Origin: CBDIDH01 sp965277595
GTDB taxonomy: Bacteria; Planctomycetota; Planctomycetia; Isosphaerales; Isosphaeraceae
Assembly (NCBI GenBank): GCA_965277595.1
Contig: CBDIDH010000002.1
Span: 4,774,001 to 4,838,000, forward strand
Reading direction: 5' to 3'
DNA length: 64,000 bases
Of the stretch, positions 39,901 to 50,400 are shown piece by piece. Numbering within the stretch: the stretch's first letter is position 1; each line of letters opens with the position of its first letter. Under the pieces are notes generated by a model. It saw only the letters and a program-made list of their open reading frames with translations, had not been told where the DNA came from and made no database searches. The position numbers and the translations under genes are program-made.

Positions 39901-42270
39901 GTGCGAACGACTCTCATTCTGACCTTGACCTGGGTCTTGGCCTGTCCCGGACTGACAACCGAAGCGATGGCTGAAACGCCACGTCGCGAACCGATCGGCG
40001 CCTTTCTGGGCGGGACCTTGCCAGGAACTCCGCCCGTTCCCTCGGGAGACTGGGTCACGCGGAAGGCCTTTCCAAAGCTGACGTTCGAAGACCCGGTCGG
40101 ACTCGTCGCGGGGCCGTCGGGAAGCCGGACGCTTTTCGTCTGGGGACGGCAAGGGGTCGTCTGGTCGTTCGAGAATGATCCCAATGCGTCGACAAAGACG
40201 GTTGTGCTCGATATTCAGACGCGTTGCCAAGGCTGGGACGATGGCGGCCTGCTCGGCCTGGCCTTGCATCCAAGATTCGGGCAGGCGGGAGCGGCGGATC
40301 GAGGGCTCCTTTACGTTTGGTATACGTTTTCGGAACGTCCAAACCCCGGCCCAGGACGTCCAGAGAACGGAAGGCCAACGAGGAACCGTCTGTCACGGTT
40401 CATGATCCCCGATGGAACGGCGCTCGTGGACCCGAAGTCTGAGCTCGTCCTGATCGACCAGCTTGACGAGAATACGTATCACAACGGCGGCGGGATGTTC
40501 TTTCACCCGGTCAACGGCTTCCTTTACCTCTCCCTGGGAGATGAAGGGGGCGACTCGGGCGCGAACACGCAGAGGATTGACCGCGACCTCTTCTCGGGGG
40601 TGATCCGGATCGACGTCGATTGCCGGGGGGGAACGGTCAGCCACGCGATCAATCGACAGCCCGAATCGGGCAAGACGGCGCATTATTTCATCCCGAACGA
40701 CAATCCGTGGGTGGGCCTCGGCGGAGTTCTGGAAGAATTCTGGGCCGTCGGCCTTCGAAGTCCGCACAGGATGACCCACGACGCGAAGACCGGCCGGACC
40801 TGGGTCGGGGACGTCGGCGAATCGACCCGCGAGGAAGTGGACATTATCGAGCGCGCCGGGAATTATCAGTGGGGATTCAGGGAAGGAACGGCCAACGCTC
40901 CGCAAGGGCGACCGGCGAAAGTGCTTGGAATCGAGACGCCTCCAGTGTTTGAGTATGGCCGCGACCAGGGCAACGCGGTCATCGGCGGCTATGTCTATCG
41001 AGGGACCGAGCACGCGGCGAGCCTTGGCGGCAAATATGTTTTTGGAGACAACAACGGCCGGATCTGGGCTCTGACCTATGACCAGGGGCCGCCCCGCGCG
41101 GAACACCTCTGCGACCTTCCCCAGGCGCCGAGCCGGGCGTATGGCCTGGGGCTCTCGTCCTTCGGCGTCGATCAGGCGGGGGAGTTATTTCTCTGTCAAC
41201 TGGGAACCGAGGGGCAGATTTACCGGCTCGGCCGCAAGGAGAAAGATCACGGAAACCTCGCGACGAAGGGAACGAGCTTTCCAGAGCGGCTTTCTGAGAC
41301 CGGGGCCTTTCGCGACCTGAAAACGTTAACGCCCGCCGCGTTTCTGATCCCATACGAGGTCAATTCTCCACTCTGGGCGGATGGGGCCGTGAAGCGGCGA
41401 TGGGTCGCCGTGCCCAATGATGGAGCGCCCTATGGCAAGGCGGAGCGGATCGGCTTTGCGGAGTCGGGGCCCTGGACCTTTCCCGAGGGAACGGTTTTCG
41501 TCAAGCACTTTGAGATCGCGACCGATGAGACGCAACCCGCGTCGCGAAGGCGGTTGGAGACCCGGTTCCTGATCCGATCGGTCGGCGGCGGAGTGCATGG
41601 GGCGACGTATCGTTGGCGCCCGGATCAAGCCGACGCGGACCTTGTGGGGGTTGACGGTGACGACGCGTCGATCGAGGTCAAGACCGCGAAGGGTAGTCGT
41701 CGGCAGACCTGGCATTATCCGGGTCGGAGGGAATGCCTGTCTTGCCATACGGAGGCAGCGGGCCTTGTCCTCGGCCTGAACACCCGACAGTTGAACCGGG
41801 AGAACGCGTCAGACGATGAGACGCTTCGGGTCTGGGATCGGCTTGACCTCTTTGATCGATCGCCCGAAGCAGCGAGCCCGCGAAGGTTGCCCCGACTCGT
41901 CGCGGCCGATGACCCGAAGGCAACGCTGGAGGAGCGGGTCCGGTCGTACCTTGACGCCAACTGTGCCCATTGCCACAGGCCGGGGGGCGTCCGGGCTACC
42001 TTTGATGCGCGGTACGAAGCGGCGGAGCAAGATCGACGGATGATCGATGGAAACGTGGCGAACGCGCTGGGGCGGACCGACGCCCGGGTGATCGCCCCTG
42101 GTTCACTCTCGAAATCGATCGCGTATCAGAGGATGACCTCACTGAAGGCCAACGAACGGATGCCGCCGCTGGCCTCGTCGGTTGTTGATGACGAGGCCGC
42201 GGCCGTGTTGAAAAGTTGGATCGAGGGGTTACCGCGATCCATACGAGATCCAAAGGGCCGTTCCCAATGA
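39901..42270 (+). CDS. Sorbosone/glucose dehydrogenase-like propeller fused to c-type cytochrome regions
   Basis: A 789-residue exported protein. Start at GTG 39901, with AAGGAG ten bases upstream and a signal peptide following (TTLILTLTWVLACPGLTTEA, cleavage near AMAET); the open frame back to 39835 is less likely. Residues about 35-430 are a six-bladed propeller of the GSDH (PQQ-dependent sugar dehydrogenase-like) family: LLGLALHPRF, HNGGGMFFHPVNGFLYLSLG, FWAVGLRSPHRMTHDAKTG, WVGDVGESTREEVDIIERAG. The C-terminal part contains two c-type heme motifs, CLSCH (about 616) and CAHCH (about 700) in DANCAHCHRPGG. So it may oxidise a sugar or aldose in the periplasm and pass electrons to its own cytochrome. 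It converges with the hydrolase gene at 42317. Confidence 0.85.
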   Translation: MRTTLILTLTWVLACPGLTTEAMAETPRREPIGAFLGGTLPGTPPVPSGDWVTRKAFPKLTFEDPVGLVAGPSGSRTLFVWGRQGVVWSFENDPNASTKTVVLDIQTRCQGWDDGGLLGLALHPRFGQAGAADRGLLYVWYTFSERPNPGPGRPENGRPTRNRLSRFMIPDGTALVDPKSELVLIDQLDENTYHNGGGMFFHPVNGFLYLSLGDEGGDSGANTQRIDRDLFSGVIRIDVDCRGGTVSHAINRQPESGKTAHYFIPNDNPWVGLGGVLEEFWAVGLRSPHRMTHDAKTGRTWVGDVGESTREEVDIIERAGNYQWGFREGTANAPQGRPAKVLGIETPPVFEYGRDQGNAVIGGYVYRGTEHAASLGGKYVFGDNNGRIWALTYDQGPPRAEHLCDLPQAPSRAYGLGLSSFGVDQAGELFLCQLGTEGQIYRLGRKEKDHGNLATKGTSFPERLSETGAFRDLKTLTPAAFLIPYEVNSPLWADGAVKRRWVAVPNDGAPYGKAERIGFAESGPWTFPEGTVFVKHFEIATDETQPASRRRLETRFLIRSVGGGVHGATYRWRPDQADADLVGVDGDDASIEVKTAKGSRRQTWHYPGRRECLSCHTEAAGLVLGLNTRQLNRENASDDETLRVWDRLDLFDRSPEAASPRRLPRLVAADDPKATLEERVRSYLDANCAHCHRPGGVRATFDARYEAAEQDRRMIDGNVANALGRTDARVIAPGSLSKSIAYQRMTSLKANERMPPLASSVVDDEAAAVLKSWIEGLPRSIRDPKGRSQ

Positions 42271-42316
42271 CTGTGCCGTCGTCAGTCAACCTCGGTCGCC
42301 GGGACGGGAAGGCGGA

Positions 42317-44404
42317 TCAATCGCGGGCCTTTTCGACGGTGAAGCCGAAGATGGTGAGGTCAACGGGTTGCGCTTTTTCGCCTCGGCCGAAGATGAGAAC
42401 GACTTCCTTGATCCGCGCGAGGCCGGGGGTAGCGGGAAGTTGAACGCGGGTCTCGCCGTCGGCGCCGGTCGTGGCGGCGAGGTGGGTGAAGATCTCCTTG
42501 GCGATCAGGCCCGACGACTGAGGGCTGGGCACGGGCTTGAGCGCGATGATGGCCTCGCCGATCGCCTGCGTCGAGCGATGGCGGAGGGTCAAGAGTGCGC
42601 CCGAGAAATTCACGCCGGAGCTTTTCGAAGCCACGAAGGCGATGCCGACCTCCCCGGCGCGGTCGCTTCGGACCCGGAAGGAGGTCGGCTCGCGATCGGA
42701 GCGGAGCGTGAATTCCTTGGATGTCCAGGCGTAGATTTGCGTCTTGCCGGTGAGAAGATCCAGGCCGTCGCCGGTCTGGTAAAGCTCGGCGAGACGGTCG
42801 GAGGTCTGGGTTGATTCGAGATAGCGTTTCATGTGGTCTGAGCCGGTGCCGATGAGGCCGAGCGTCAGGGCGAGCGTGTGCGCGGAGGTCTGAAAGGCGA
42901 TCGGCTCACGGCGGGCCACGTTGTAGCCTTCCCAGGGGCCATGATCGGTGAAGAGGGACTTGATCAGAGGCCAGTTCGCGGCGAGGAAAGCCTCGACGGC
43001 GTCGGGGTCGATCGAATAGGCGACGCCAAGCGTGTACAGAGAGGCGGCGTCGGTGATTCTCGGGCGGGGTGAGACGGTGATCTCGGGAATACCGACGGCG
43101 CCGGTGTACTGAACTCCTTCGCCCGTGTACGACTCGGAGAGAAAGCCGGGCAGGGCCTTTCGGGCGGCGAAATCGGTCTCGACGGCGACGACGTCGCGGA
43201 GCAAGCTTCGCCAGCTCGGGCTTTTCAGCTCGCCCATCGAGAGGGTCAGGCCCATTGCCTGAAAGGCGGAGCCTTCCCAGGGGGCGAGGACGTAAACGTC
43301 CTTGCCGTCGCGGGCGCGATAGGGCTTCATCTTGAAGCCGAGGTTGGCGACGGCGTCGAGCGGAAGGCCGAACCGAAGGGCGACGAAGGTCGTCGGGCCC
43401 CGAAACTCGTTGACGAGATAGTCCATGTGGCCGGTCGTCCAGTTCCCCTGAAGGTCGTCCCAGCCGAAGAGGCGGTCGTGGGTCGCGTCCCAGCCGAAAT
43501 AGAAGAGGCCGGCTTTGTGGTCATAAAGCTGCGCGTAGCCGTCGCGCTGGCGGGCGAGGAACTGTTCGAGGTCGTCTCGAATCGCGGCGATTTCGGGGCG
43601 GTCCTTGACCTCGGGGCGGAGCAGCGCGCCGATGGATCGAGCGGCGGATGCGGAGAGGTTCGAGTTATCGCCGAAGACGACCATGACGACGCGGTGGTCG
43701 AGAAGATTCATCACTTTTTGACGCGTCGGCGTGTCGGCGAAGGGAGCGAGCGGGCCGTCAAAGTGTTCGAACCCGTAGCCTTCGATGCGCTTGATCTCGG
43801 CTTCGTGGTCGTTGTTCCGTGTAACGATCCAGCCTTTCGACTGAAGCGCCTTCCAGACGGCCTCGCCTTTGGAACGGCCGAGTGCGTCGAAAAGTTTCTG
43901 ACGGTCGACGTCGGAGGCGAGCGGGCCGAGGCGCTTACCGGTTCCCAGGTCGAGGAAGTTCACGAGCAAGCCCTTGACGCCAAGCTGGGAATTTGCCTGG
44001 TCCTCGCGGAGACTCTTGACCAGCTTTTGAAGACCCGAGAGAGCGCGATCGCGGGTCAGGTGCGGCGTTTCGGCCTCGCCCGAGGCGACGTCGGCGAGGA
44101 TTTCGAGGTAGAGGCCGATGGCGGTCAACTGCGTGAACGAGCGGAGAAAAAGGCCGCGCTTCGGATCGTGGTTCCAGCCTTCAAAGGGATAGCCCGAGAC
44201 CGGGTCGACCATGCCGTTATCGGGGGCGAGGTAGCGCGTCGCGTTTTCCAGCAAGGCGTGGGCGTGCGCGTGCGCCTTGGGAAGCGTCGGGAAGTGGGAA
44301 GAAGCCGCGGGGTCGGCGGCAAGGGTCGGGGCATTCATGGCGAGTCCCAGGACGGCCGCGAGCGCGACCGCAAGGCCGAAGGAAAGGCGTCTCGTCGGTG
44401 TCAT
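42317..44404 (-). CDS. Secreted (alpha/alpha)6-barrel glycoside hydrolase-like protein of the glucan locus
   Basis: A 695-residue exported protein (signal peptide LSFGLAVALAAVLGLAMNAP). No family can be fixed by eye, but several traits fit a six-hairpin hydrolase of the GH144/GH162/glycoamylase kind: many aromatic-rich helices, YPFEGWNHDPKRGLFLRSFT near 72, LFYFGWDATHDRLFGWDDLQ about 308, VLAPWEGSAFQAMGLTLSMG about 375, and GFLSESYTGEGVQYTGAVGI about 417, which parallel WGGTMFEYLMP and GISESAFNAQYVDGDYQYQA in the glycoamylase-like domain of the synthase at 53434. The C-terminal 100 residues are a beta domain. It lies 57 bases after the GH94 gene on the same strand. Acting on the glucan made by the synthase is an inference from context. 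Confidence 0.6.
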   Translation of the reverse strand: MTPTRRLSFGLAVALAAVLGLAMNAPTLAADPAASSHFPTLPKAHAHAHALLENATRYLAPDNGMVDPVSGYPFEGWNHDPKRGLFLRSFTQLTAIGLYLEILADVASGEAETPHLTRDRALSGLQKLVKSLREDQANSQLGVKGLLVNFLDLGTGKRLGPLASDVDRQKLFDALGRSKGEAVWKALQSKGWIVTRNNDHEAEIKRIEGYGFEHFDGPLAPFADTPTRQKVMNLLDHRVVMVVFGDNSNLSASAARSIGALLRPEVKDRPEIAAIRDDLEQFLARQRDGYAQLYDHKAGLFYFGWDATHDRLFGWDDLQGNWTTGHMDYLVNEFRGPTTFVALRFGLPLDAVANLGFKMKPYRARDGKDVYVLAPWEGSAFQAMGLTLSMGELKSPSWRSLLRDVVAVETDFAARKALPGFLSESYTGEGVQYTGAVGIPEITVSPRPRITDAASLYTLGVAYSIDPDAVEAFLAANWPLIKSLFTDHGPWEGYNVARREPIAFQTSAHTLALTLGLIGTGSDHMKRYLESTQTSDRLAELYQTGDGLDLLTGKTQIYAWTSKEFTLRSDREPTSFRVRSDRAGEVGIAFVASKSSGVNFSGALLTLRHRSTQAIGEAIIALKPVPSPQSSGLIAKEIFTHLAATTGADGETRVQLPATPGLARIKEVVLIFGRGEKAQPVDLTIFGFTVEKARD

Positions 44405-44461
44405 CGGGTCCTCGGTTCGGGGGCAACGGGAGCATGTTCACAATGGTGAAAAACCGTCAAG

Positions 44462-47400
44462 TCAAGACGGTGGGATCGGCTCGAAGACGAAGGACTGGGG
44501 CGCGGGTCGAGATCCTGTTGGATCAGGGAAGGGGCTCCGCGCGAGGTCGCGGGTGATCGAGATGAGGGCCGGGCCGCCGGGCGCGGAGGGATCGGCGGGG
44601 ACAGTGACGCGGCCGGCATCGAGTCGGAGGCCGAGAACGCCTTCGATCGCCTGGCGGAACATCCAGCCGGCCGACCCGGTGTAGCCGTTCCAGATCATCC
44701 GGCCGGGGTCAAAGGTGGTCACCATGTCGGCCGCCTGCTGGTTGGGCTGACCGCCGTAGATCTCGATCCGGTCGGGGGTGTCGTGGAAGGTTGCCGCGAT
44801 CTTTTGCCAGAGGCGAAAGGCGGTTTCGCGATACGATCGGGCGTCGTCGGCGCGGCCTTCGCGGTCGGCCCGATCGGCCAGAAGACGCGCGGCGCCGACG
44901 AGCCACTGGACGCCGTGACAATACATGCCGTTCTCGCGAACCCCTTCGGGATAACCACTGCTCCGCCCCAGATACGGATGCGTGTCCTCGCGGAGCGGAG
45001 GCCAGCCGAGCAGGATCGTCGTCTCTTTTTCGAGGATGTCGAGCGCGGTGGCGAAAACAATCCGGCCGCGATCGGGGTTGACATTCGCCATGACCGCCCA
45101 GGCAGCCGTCAGGGCGTCGATCTCCCAGATCCCCGAGCCCTTCACGCCGATCTCGGTCCCGTCATCGTGGAAGGCGCGCAGATATCGGTCACCTCGCCAG
45201 GTGGATTCAATGGCCGTTTTCAGGGCGTTCAGGCGGTCGAGGTAATACGACTGACGGCTCGGGCCATCGATGCGATCGATCCGAGGGATCAGGCGTTCAA
45301 GGACATACGCGAGGAAAAAAGCAAGCCAGACGCTCTCGCCGCGCCCTTCGCTGCCGATCTCGTCAAGGCCGTCGTTCCAGTCGCCCGTGCCCATCAAGGG
45401 GAGGCCGTGGACGCCCAACCGATGGTCGAGAACGAGGTCAATCGCCTTGAGGCAGTGGCGATACACAGTGTCTTCGCGAACTGACCGCAAGGGGTCAAAC
45501 CCGACGCCCGCCTTGCCGCTGGGAAGAGGGGCGAACGGCTGTTCCGACTCAAGATAGGCGGTCCGCTCGTCGAGGATCGACAGGTCGCCGGTCGCCCCGA
45601 GGTACTCCACGACGCCCCAGGGGAGCCAGAGGAGGTTGTCCGACGCGTGCGAACGGCCGACGAACCCGGTCCGGCCATCTTGCAAGAGGTGGAACCAGTG
45701 GACGACGTCGCCTTCAAGGAACTGCTGCGAGGCGTGCAAGAGAATCTGCCGACGGGCAATCGAGGGGTCCATCCAGAGGAGGTTCACCGAGTCTTGCAAC
45801 TGGTCGCGGAAGCCATACGCGCCGCTGGCCTGGTAAAAGCCGCGACGAGCCCAGATCCGTTCGGCCAGGGCCTGGTATTTCAGCCAGTCGAGATAGCGAT
45901 CAAAGTCGGGCCGATTGGTGCGGAGGGTGAGCGTTTCGTTCAGCGAGAGCCACCAGCGCCGGGTCGCTTCGAGCGCCTGGAGCGCGGCCTCGGGATCTTG
46001 ATACTTGCGAATCAGGCGGTCGGCCTGAATTTGATTATCGGCCTGGCCGAGAATGACGACGACGCTTGCTTCGCCACGAGACGGGATGTCCAGGGTCGTC
46101 AGGAAGGCGGCGACCGGGCGGTCGTCGGTTGTGCTGGGGGCGTCGGGTTCGCCAAGTTCGAGCATCCGGGGGCGCTGAACGTCGCGCCCGAGACCGAAGA
46201 ACCGGCCGCGATCGGTCGTGACGTGCTCGACGGGTCGCGAAACCGCGGCGAAGGCCGGGCCGGTGCGGAAGGTGTTCCGCGGGTTTTCAAAGGTGAGGGC
46301 GTTCGACGAGGGAAGGGACCGGATCTTGAGCGGCCCGGAATCCTCGGGCTGACCGGCCAGAACGATCTGAAAATAGGGAGCGAGTCGGAGCCTTCGCGGC
46401 GTCTCGGAGAGATTGCGAACGGACAAGAGGTAAACGCCCGTCGGATCGTCGGGGGGAACAAAGATGGTCAGTTCGGTCTCGATCGCGTCCTTCGCCATCT
46501 GGTAAACGGCCGTGCCGTCGACGCCGAAGGAGACCGAGTACGCGGCGTCGGGGTCGTTGAGAGGGTGATACGTGGGCGAGAACCAGGCAAGGGCGTCGGG
46601 ATCGAAGAGATAAAAGGCTTCGGGGGGGACCTCGCGCGTCGCCGTGTCGGACCAGTCGGGGGTGATCCGGTTTTGCTGGGCGTTGACACTCGACGACGTG
46701 TTCAGGCCGCGATTGGTCACCGAGACAACATGGCCGAGGGCATTGGAGAGGGTCTGGTCAAACGGCCTAGGGGTAAAAGGGGTTTGAACGTGAAGGGTCC
46801 GACCGTCGGCGGAGAAGTCGGTATAGGGTTGCGGCGTCCCGGGGGGAATCTCGCCGTGGCGGATCGGGTGAAAGGTCTTGCGCTTCCGCGAGGCCGAGAC
46901 GCTTGAGGCCCCTGGAGTTTCCAGATGGCGTTGAATCAGGGCGATCGCCGCGGCCTTGTCGGTCGTCAGGCCGATCAGGAGCCGAAGCCGAGCGGTTCCC
47001 GACGCGGGAAGGCTCAGGCTTAACAGAAGGCTGCCGATCGGGTCAAAGGTGGGGTGAGACTCGGTGTCCTCGGCCGTGCTGAAGGCCAGCGTTTCCAGAA
47101 CGCGGGACGACCAGAGGCTGCGGGCTCGGCCCAGGAAATCGAGGCGCGAGGTCAGAAAGCCCGAAGGGGGCAGGTCGGCCGCGAGGAAGCCGAGAGCCTT
47201 CGCATGCTTGTCCCAGGCGAGCACGGCGCGAAGGGCCTGGGAATATTCCATCTCGGCGAAGAGGCGGTTGTACTGCGTGTGGCCCCGGTCGGCGTCGGGT
47301 CGGTTCAGGACCCATTCGAGGTAAGGGACGACCTTGATTTGCCGGGGCGACGTCGACAGGTTCTCGGCCGTGATCGTCCACAACTCGACCGGATCGCCGG

Positions 47401-50400
47401 GGGTCGGCAAGCGGATCTCGACGGTCGTCCGGACGTTGGATTCGGGGTCGGTTCGAACGAACCGGAAAAAATCGGTCCCTGGCTCGATCGTCGCCGACTG
47501 GCCCCGGCCCAAGGGTTCGTTGCCGACGATGGTCCAGGATCGACGGGTCTGGCCGGTCGCGTCGACGAGAAAGAGAGCGCGGCCGGCGGGGTCGAGACCG
47601 TCGTAAGAGCGTCGCGAGACGTCGTAATTGCGGTCGGGAACGCGGCTGGTCAGGGCGCCATCGTCGCGAAGGGAGACTTCGTAACCGTCCTGGCGGAGCG
47701 TCCAGGTGGATCGAACGATCTTCCGTCGGCTTTCCAGCCGGCGAAGGGCCGAGAAGACGGCCGTGCAGACAATCGCCGCACCGGCGGCGATCAAGGACTG
47801 TTCCAGGGCGGGAAGCGAGGCGAGCATGCCGAGCATGCCGACAGGATGGGCCTGCTGGATCGCCTGCGAATGGTCCCAGGCGGTATCCCAGTCCTTCCCC
47901 CGAGGGATGTAAAAGGGAAGGAGCAGGGGCGCCCAGGTCGTGAACCGCTTGATCCCTTCGGGGATGAATCGGGATGTTGCCGAGGGGGCGAGCGACCGGG
48001 CAAGGCGGCGGTCGAGCGCATCCATGCCGAGGAAGCTGAGGTTCACCAGCGTCGCCACGCGAAGGCCGAAGTGGTCGAGCCAGATCAGGACGCGGAGCCA
48101 GTCATACGCGAGCAGGTCGGTGAAGACCTGAAGGCTCCAGGCGCGGAAGGCATCGGGAGTCATCGTCAGTTCGCGAACCGTGGCCAGGGCCGTCCGGATA
48201 GCGCCATCCTGGTCGTACCAGGTGGGAACGCCCGTCTGGCGGAGGAAGGAGTTGATGATCGGCGACATCCACAACCCCCAGCGGAGGACGCCGAGCATGT
48301 TCAGGCTGAGCTGCGCCAGACCTTCGCCGCTGAAAATCTCGCGGATCGGCCGCGCGTCCTTGCGGAAATAGGCGGCCATGAACGTGCCGTTGATCGCGAA
48401 GAGCCAGGACGGAATCCCCCAGCCGATCACTCCCGCGAGCGCCTCGTTGAAAAGTAGGCTGACGCCGCCGTGGACCGCGCCGAGGTTGATCAGGCCCCAC
48501 TTGCTGAGAAAGGGACGCGTCTCCATCGGCTCCGGCGGCAGACCGGCGGCGAGATAGCGGTGGTACTTGGTGACGACGACGCCAACCTGCGCCGTGTCGA
48601 AATAAAAGCCGAGGCCCGCGCCAATCGCACCGCCCAGCATCGCCTGCGCGGCGTACACGCGAGGCGAGCGCACCCGCCCGTGCCCGGTCGCGCTGGCGAT
48701 CAGGTCGCGGACAAGAGCGACCCCCGCGTAACAGGCGACCCCGGCGCAGAATCCGAAGAACGAACGATAGAGGGTTAGCCGATGCGGGACATCCCAGGCG
48801 ATTCCCAGGCCGAGCGCCAGTCCGGCCACGGCGCCTCGAACATAGAGCCAGGGATTCTGGTAGCTCTTGGCGGCCCTTCGAAAAAACGCCTGACTGCCAT
48901 CAAAGGTCTCGATGATCGTCTTGACCATCGGAAAGGCGATCGCTCCAAAGGCCGAGGCGACGACGACCGGATACGCCGCCGCGAGCCGCGCGATCGCGCC
49001 GATTCCATCGATCGCCCCGAGTCCGTGCAAGAGACCCATGAAAACACCGCTGTAAACCATCCCTTTTTTCAGGCCGAGATAGGGGTGGTTGTGCACGGCC
49101 TCGCGGTTCGGGGCGTAGCCGTGAATCGCATCCATGACAAGACCGGTGATCAGGTAAACCTCGGCCCAGAGTCCCCCTTGCGAGAGCATCGTGGTGACGA
49201 CGGTCACGAACCATTGCGGAAGGACGTGCAGCGAGGCGACCCACGGCCCCGACCCAAACGTCGCGACATAAGGCGCGAGGTTCACGGCGATCGCCACCAG
49301 CAAGAGCGAGACACGCGCCCGAACTCCTATCAAAGGCGTTCGTTTCGTCACCAGGCCAAGGCCATCGGCGACGATCTCGTTGAAAAGAAAGACCACGATC
49401 ACCCGGCCCAGGAGCGGAAGGCCGGTGAAGGTCGCCATCAGGTCGGTTGATTCGAGCAAGACGAGCGAGCCGACGACATAGGGCGTTCCCACGATCAAGG
49501 CGCCCGCGGCGCGGCCTAAAGGTCGGCCAAAGGTGAGAAGACGATGTAGGTTGGCCAGGTGATAGATGACCACGGTCATTCCCGCGGCAAACTGGCTGAG
49601 CAAGAGCGTTTCCGACCACGACGCCGGTGCCTGCAAGATCGCCAGGGGACTGGTTGACGCGGCAAGCAGGCCCGTCGCCGCCATGTCCTGAAACACCGAA
49701 GACGCGGTTCGCGGCTTGCCCGTGAGCATCAGCTTGAACCAGCCGCCGACGACCGTCCCGGCCAGAGCCAGAACGACGGGCATCCAGCCGACTTCCAGAG
49801 GTCCACGCCCTCCCAGGTCAAACACGACGATTCCCAGGCAGGCGATCAGAACCACGCCCACCCCCAGCGCCAGATCGCGTCGAAATCCGCCAACGACCCG
49901 CGCCGATTCCTCGACCGGCACTCGGACGACCGACCGCCAGATCAGGCCGACGACCAGGCTGAACAGAAGGACCAGGCCAATCCGCGACGTCGGATGCGTG
50001 CCGAGCTTTCGTATCAGGCTGAGGCGTTCGAACCGAACATCGACCCCGATCGAGCCCGAGACCGTCTCGCTATCTCCCGCGCGATTGACGACGACGACGA
50101 CTTCCGCGATGGTCCCGATTGTCGGCCAGTCAATCGGCTCTTCGGTGACGGACCAGCCAGGCGTCAAGTCGGCGGCGATTTTCTGAGTCTTACCCGACGA
50201 CCCTTTGATCTCCAGCGAGACAGCAACTTGCGGGATCGTTTCCGGGTCGTCTTCCTTGATTCCGATGCGGACGAGGTCGGCGTGTTCGGGGTCGAGCCCT
50301 TTGGGAAAGGCTTTCGACCAGACCCCCGCGGCCGTCTCGCGCGGCAGGTTGAAATCGAGTTTGAGGATCGGGCCTTCGGTTGGGTCGGTCACCCGGCCGA

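Noticed and set aside
43427..44449. Plus-strand frame of 340 codons over the secreted hydrolase-like gene
   Set aside because: Antisense shadow; the minus frame has a signal peptide and protein-like composition.
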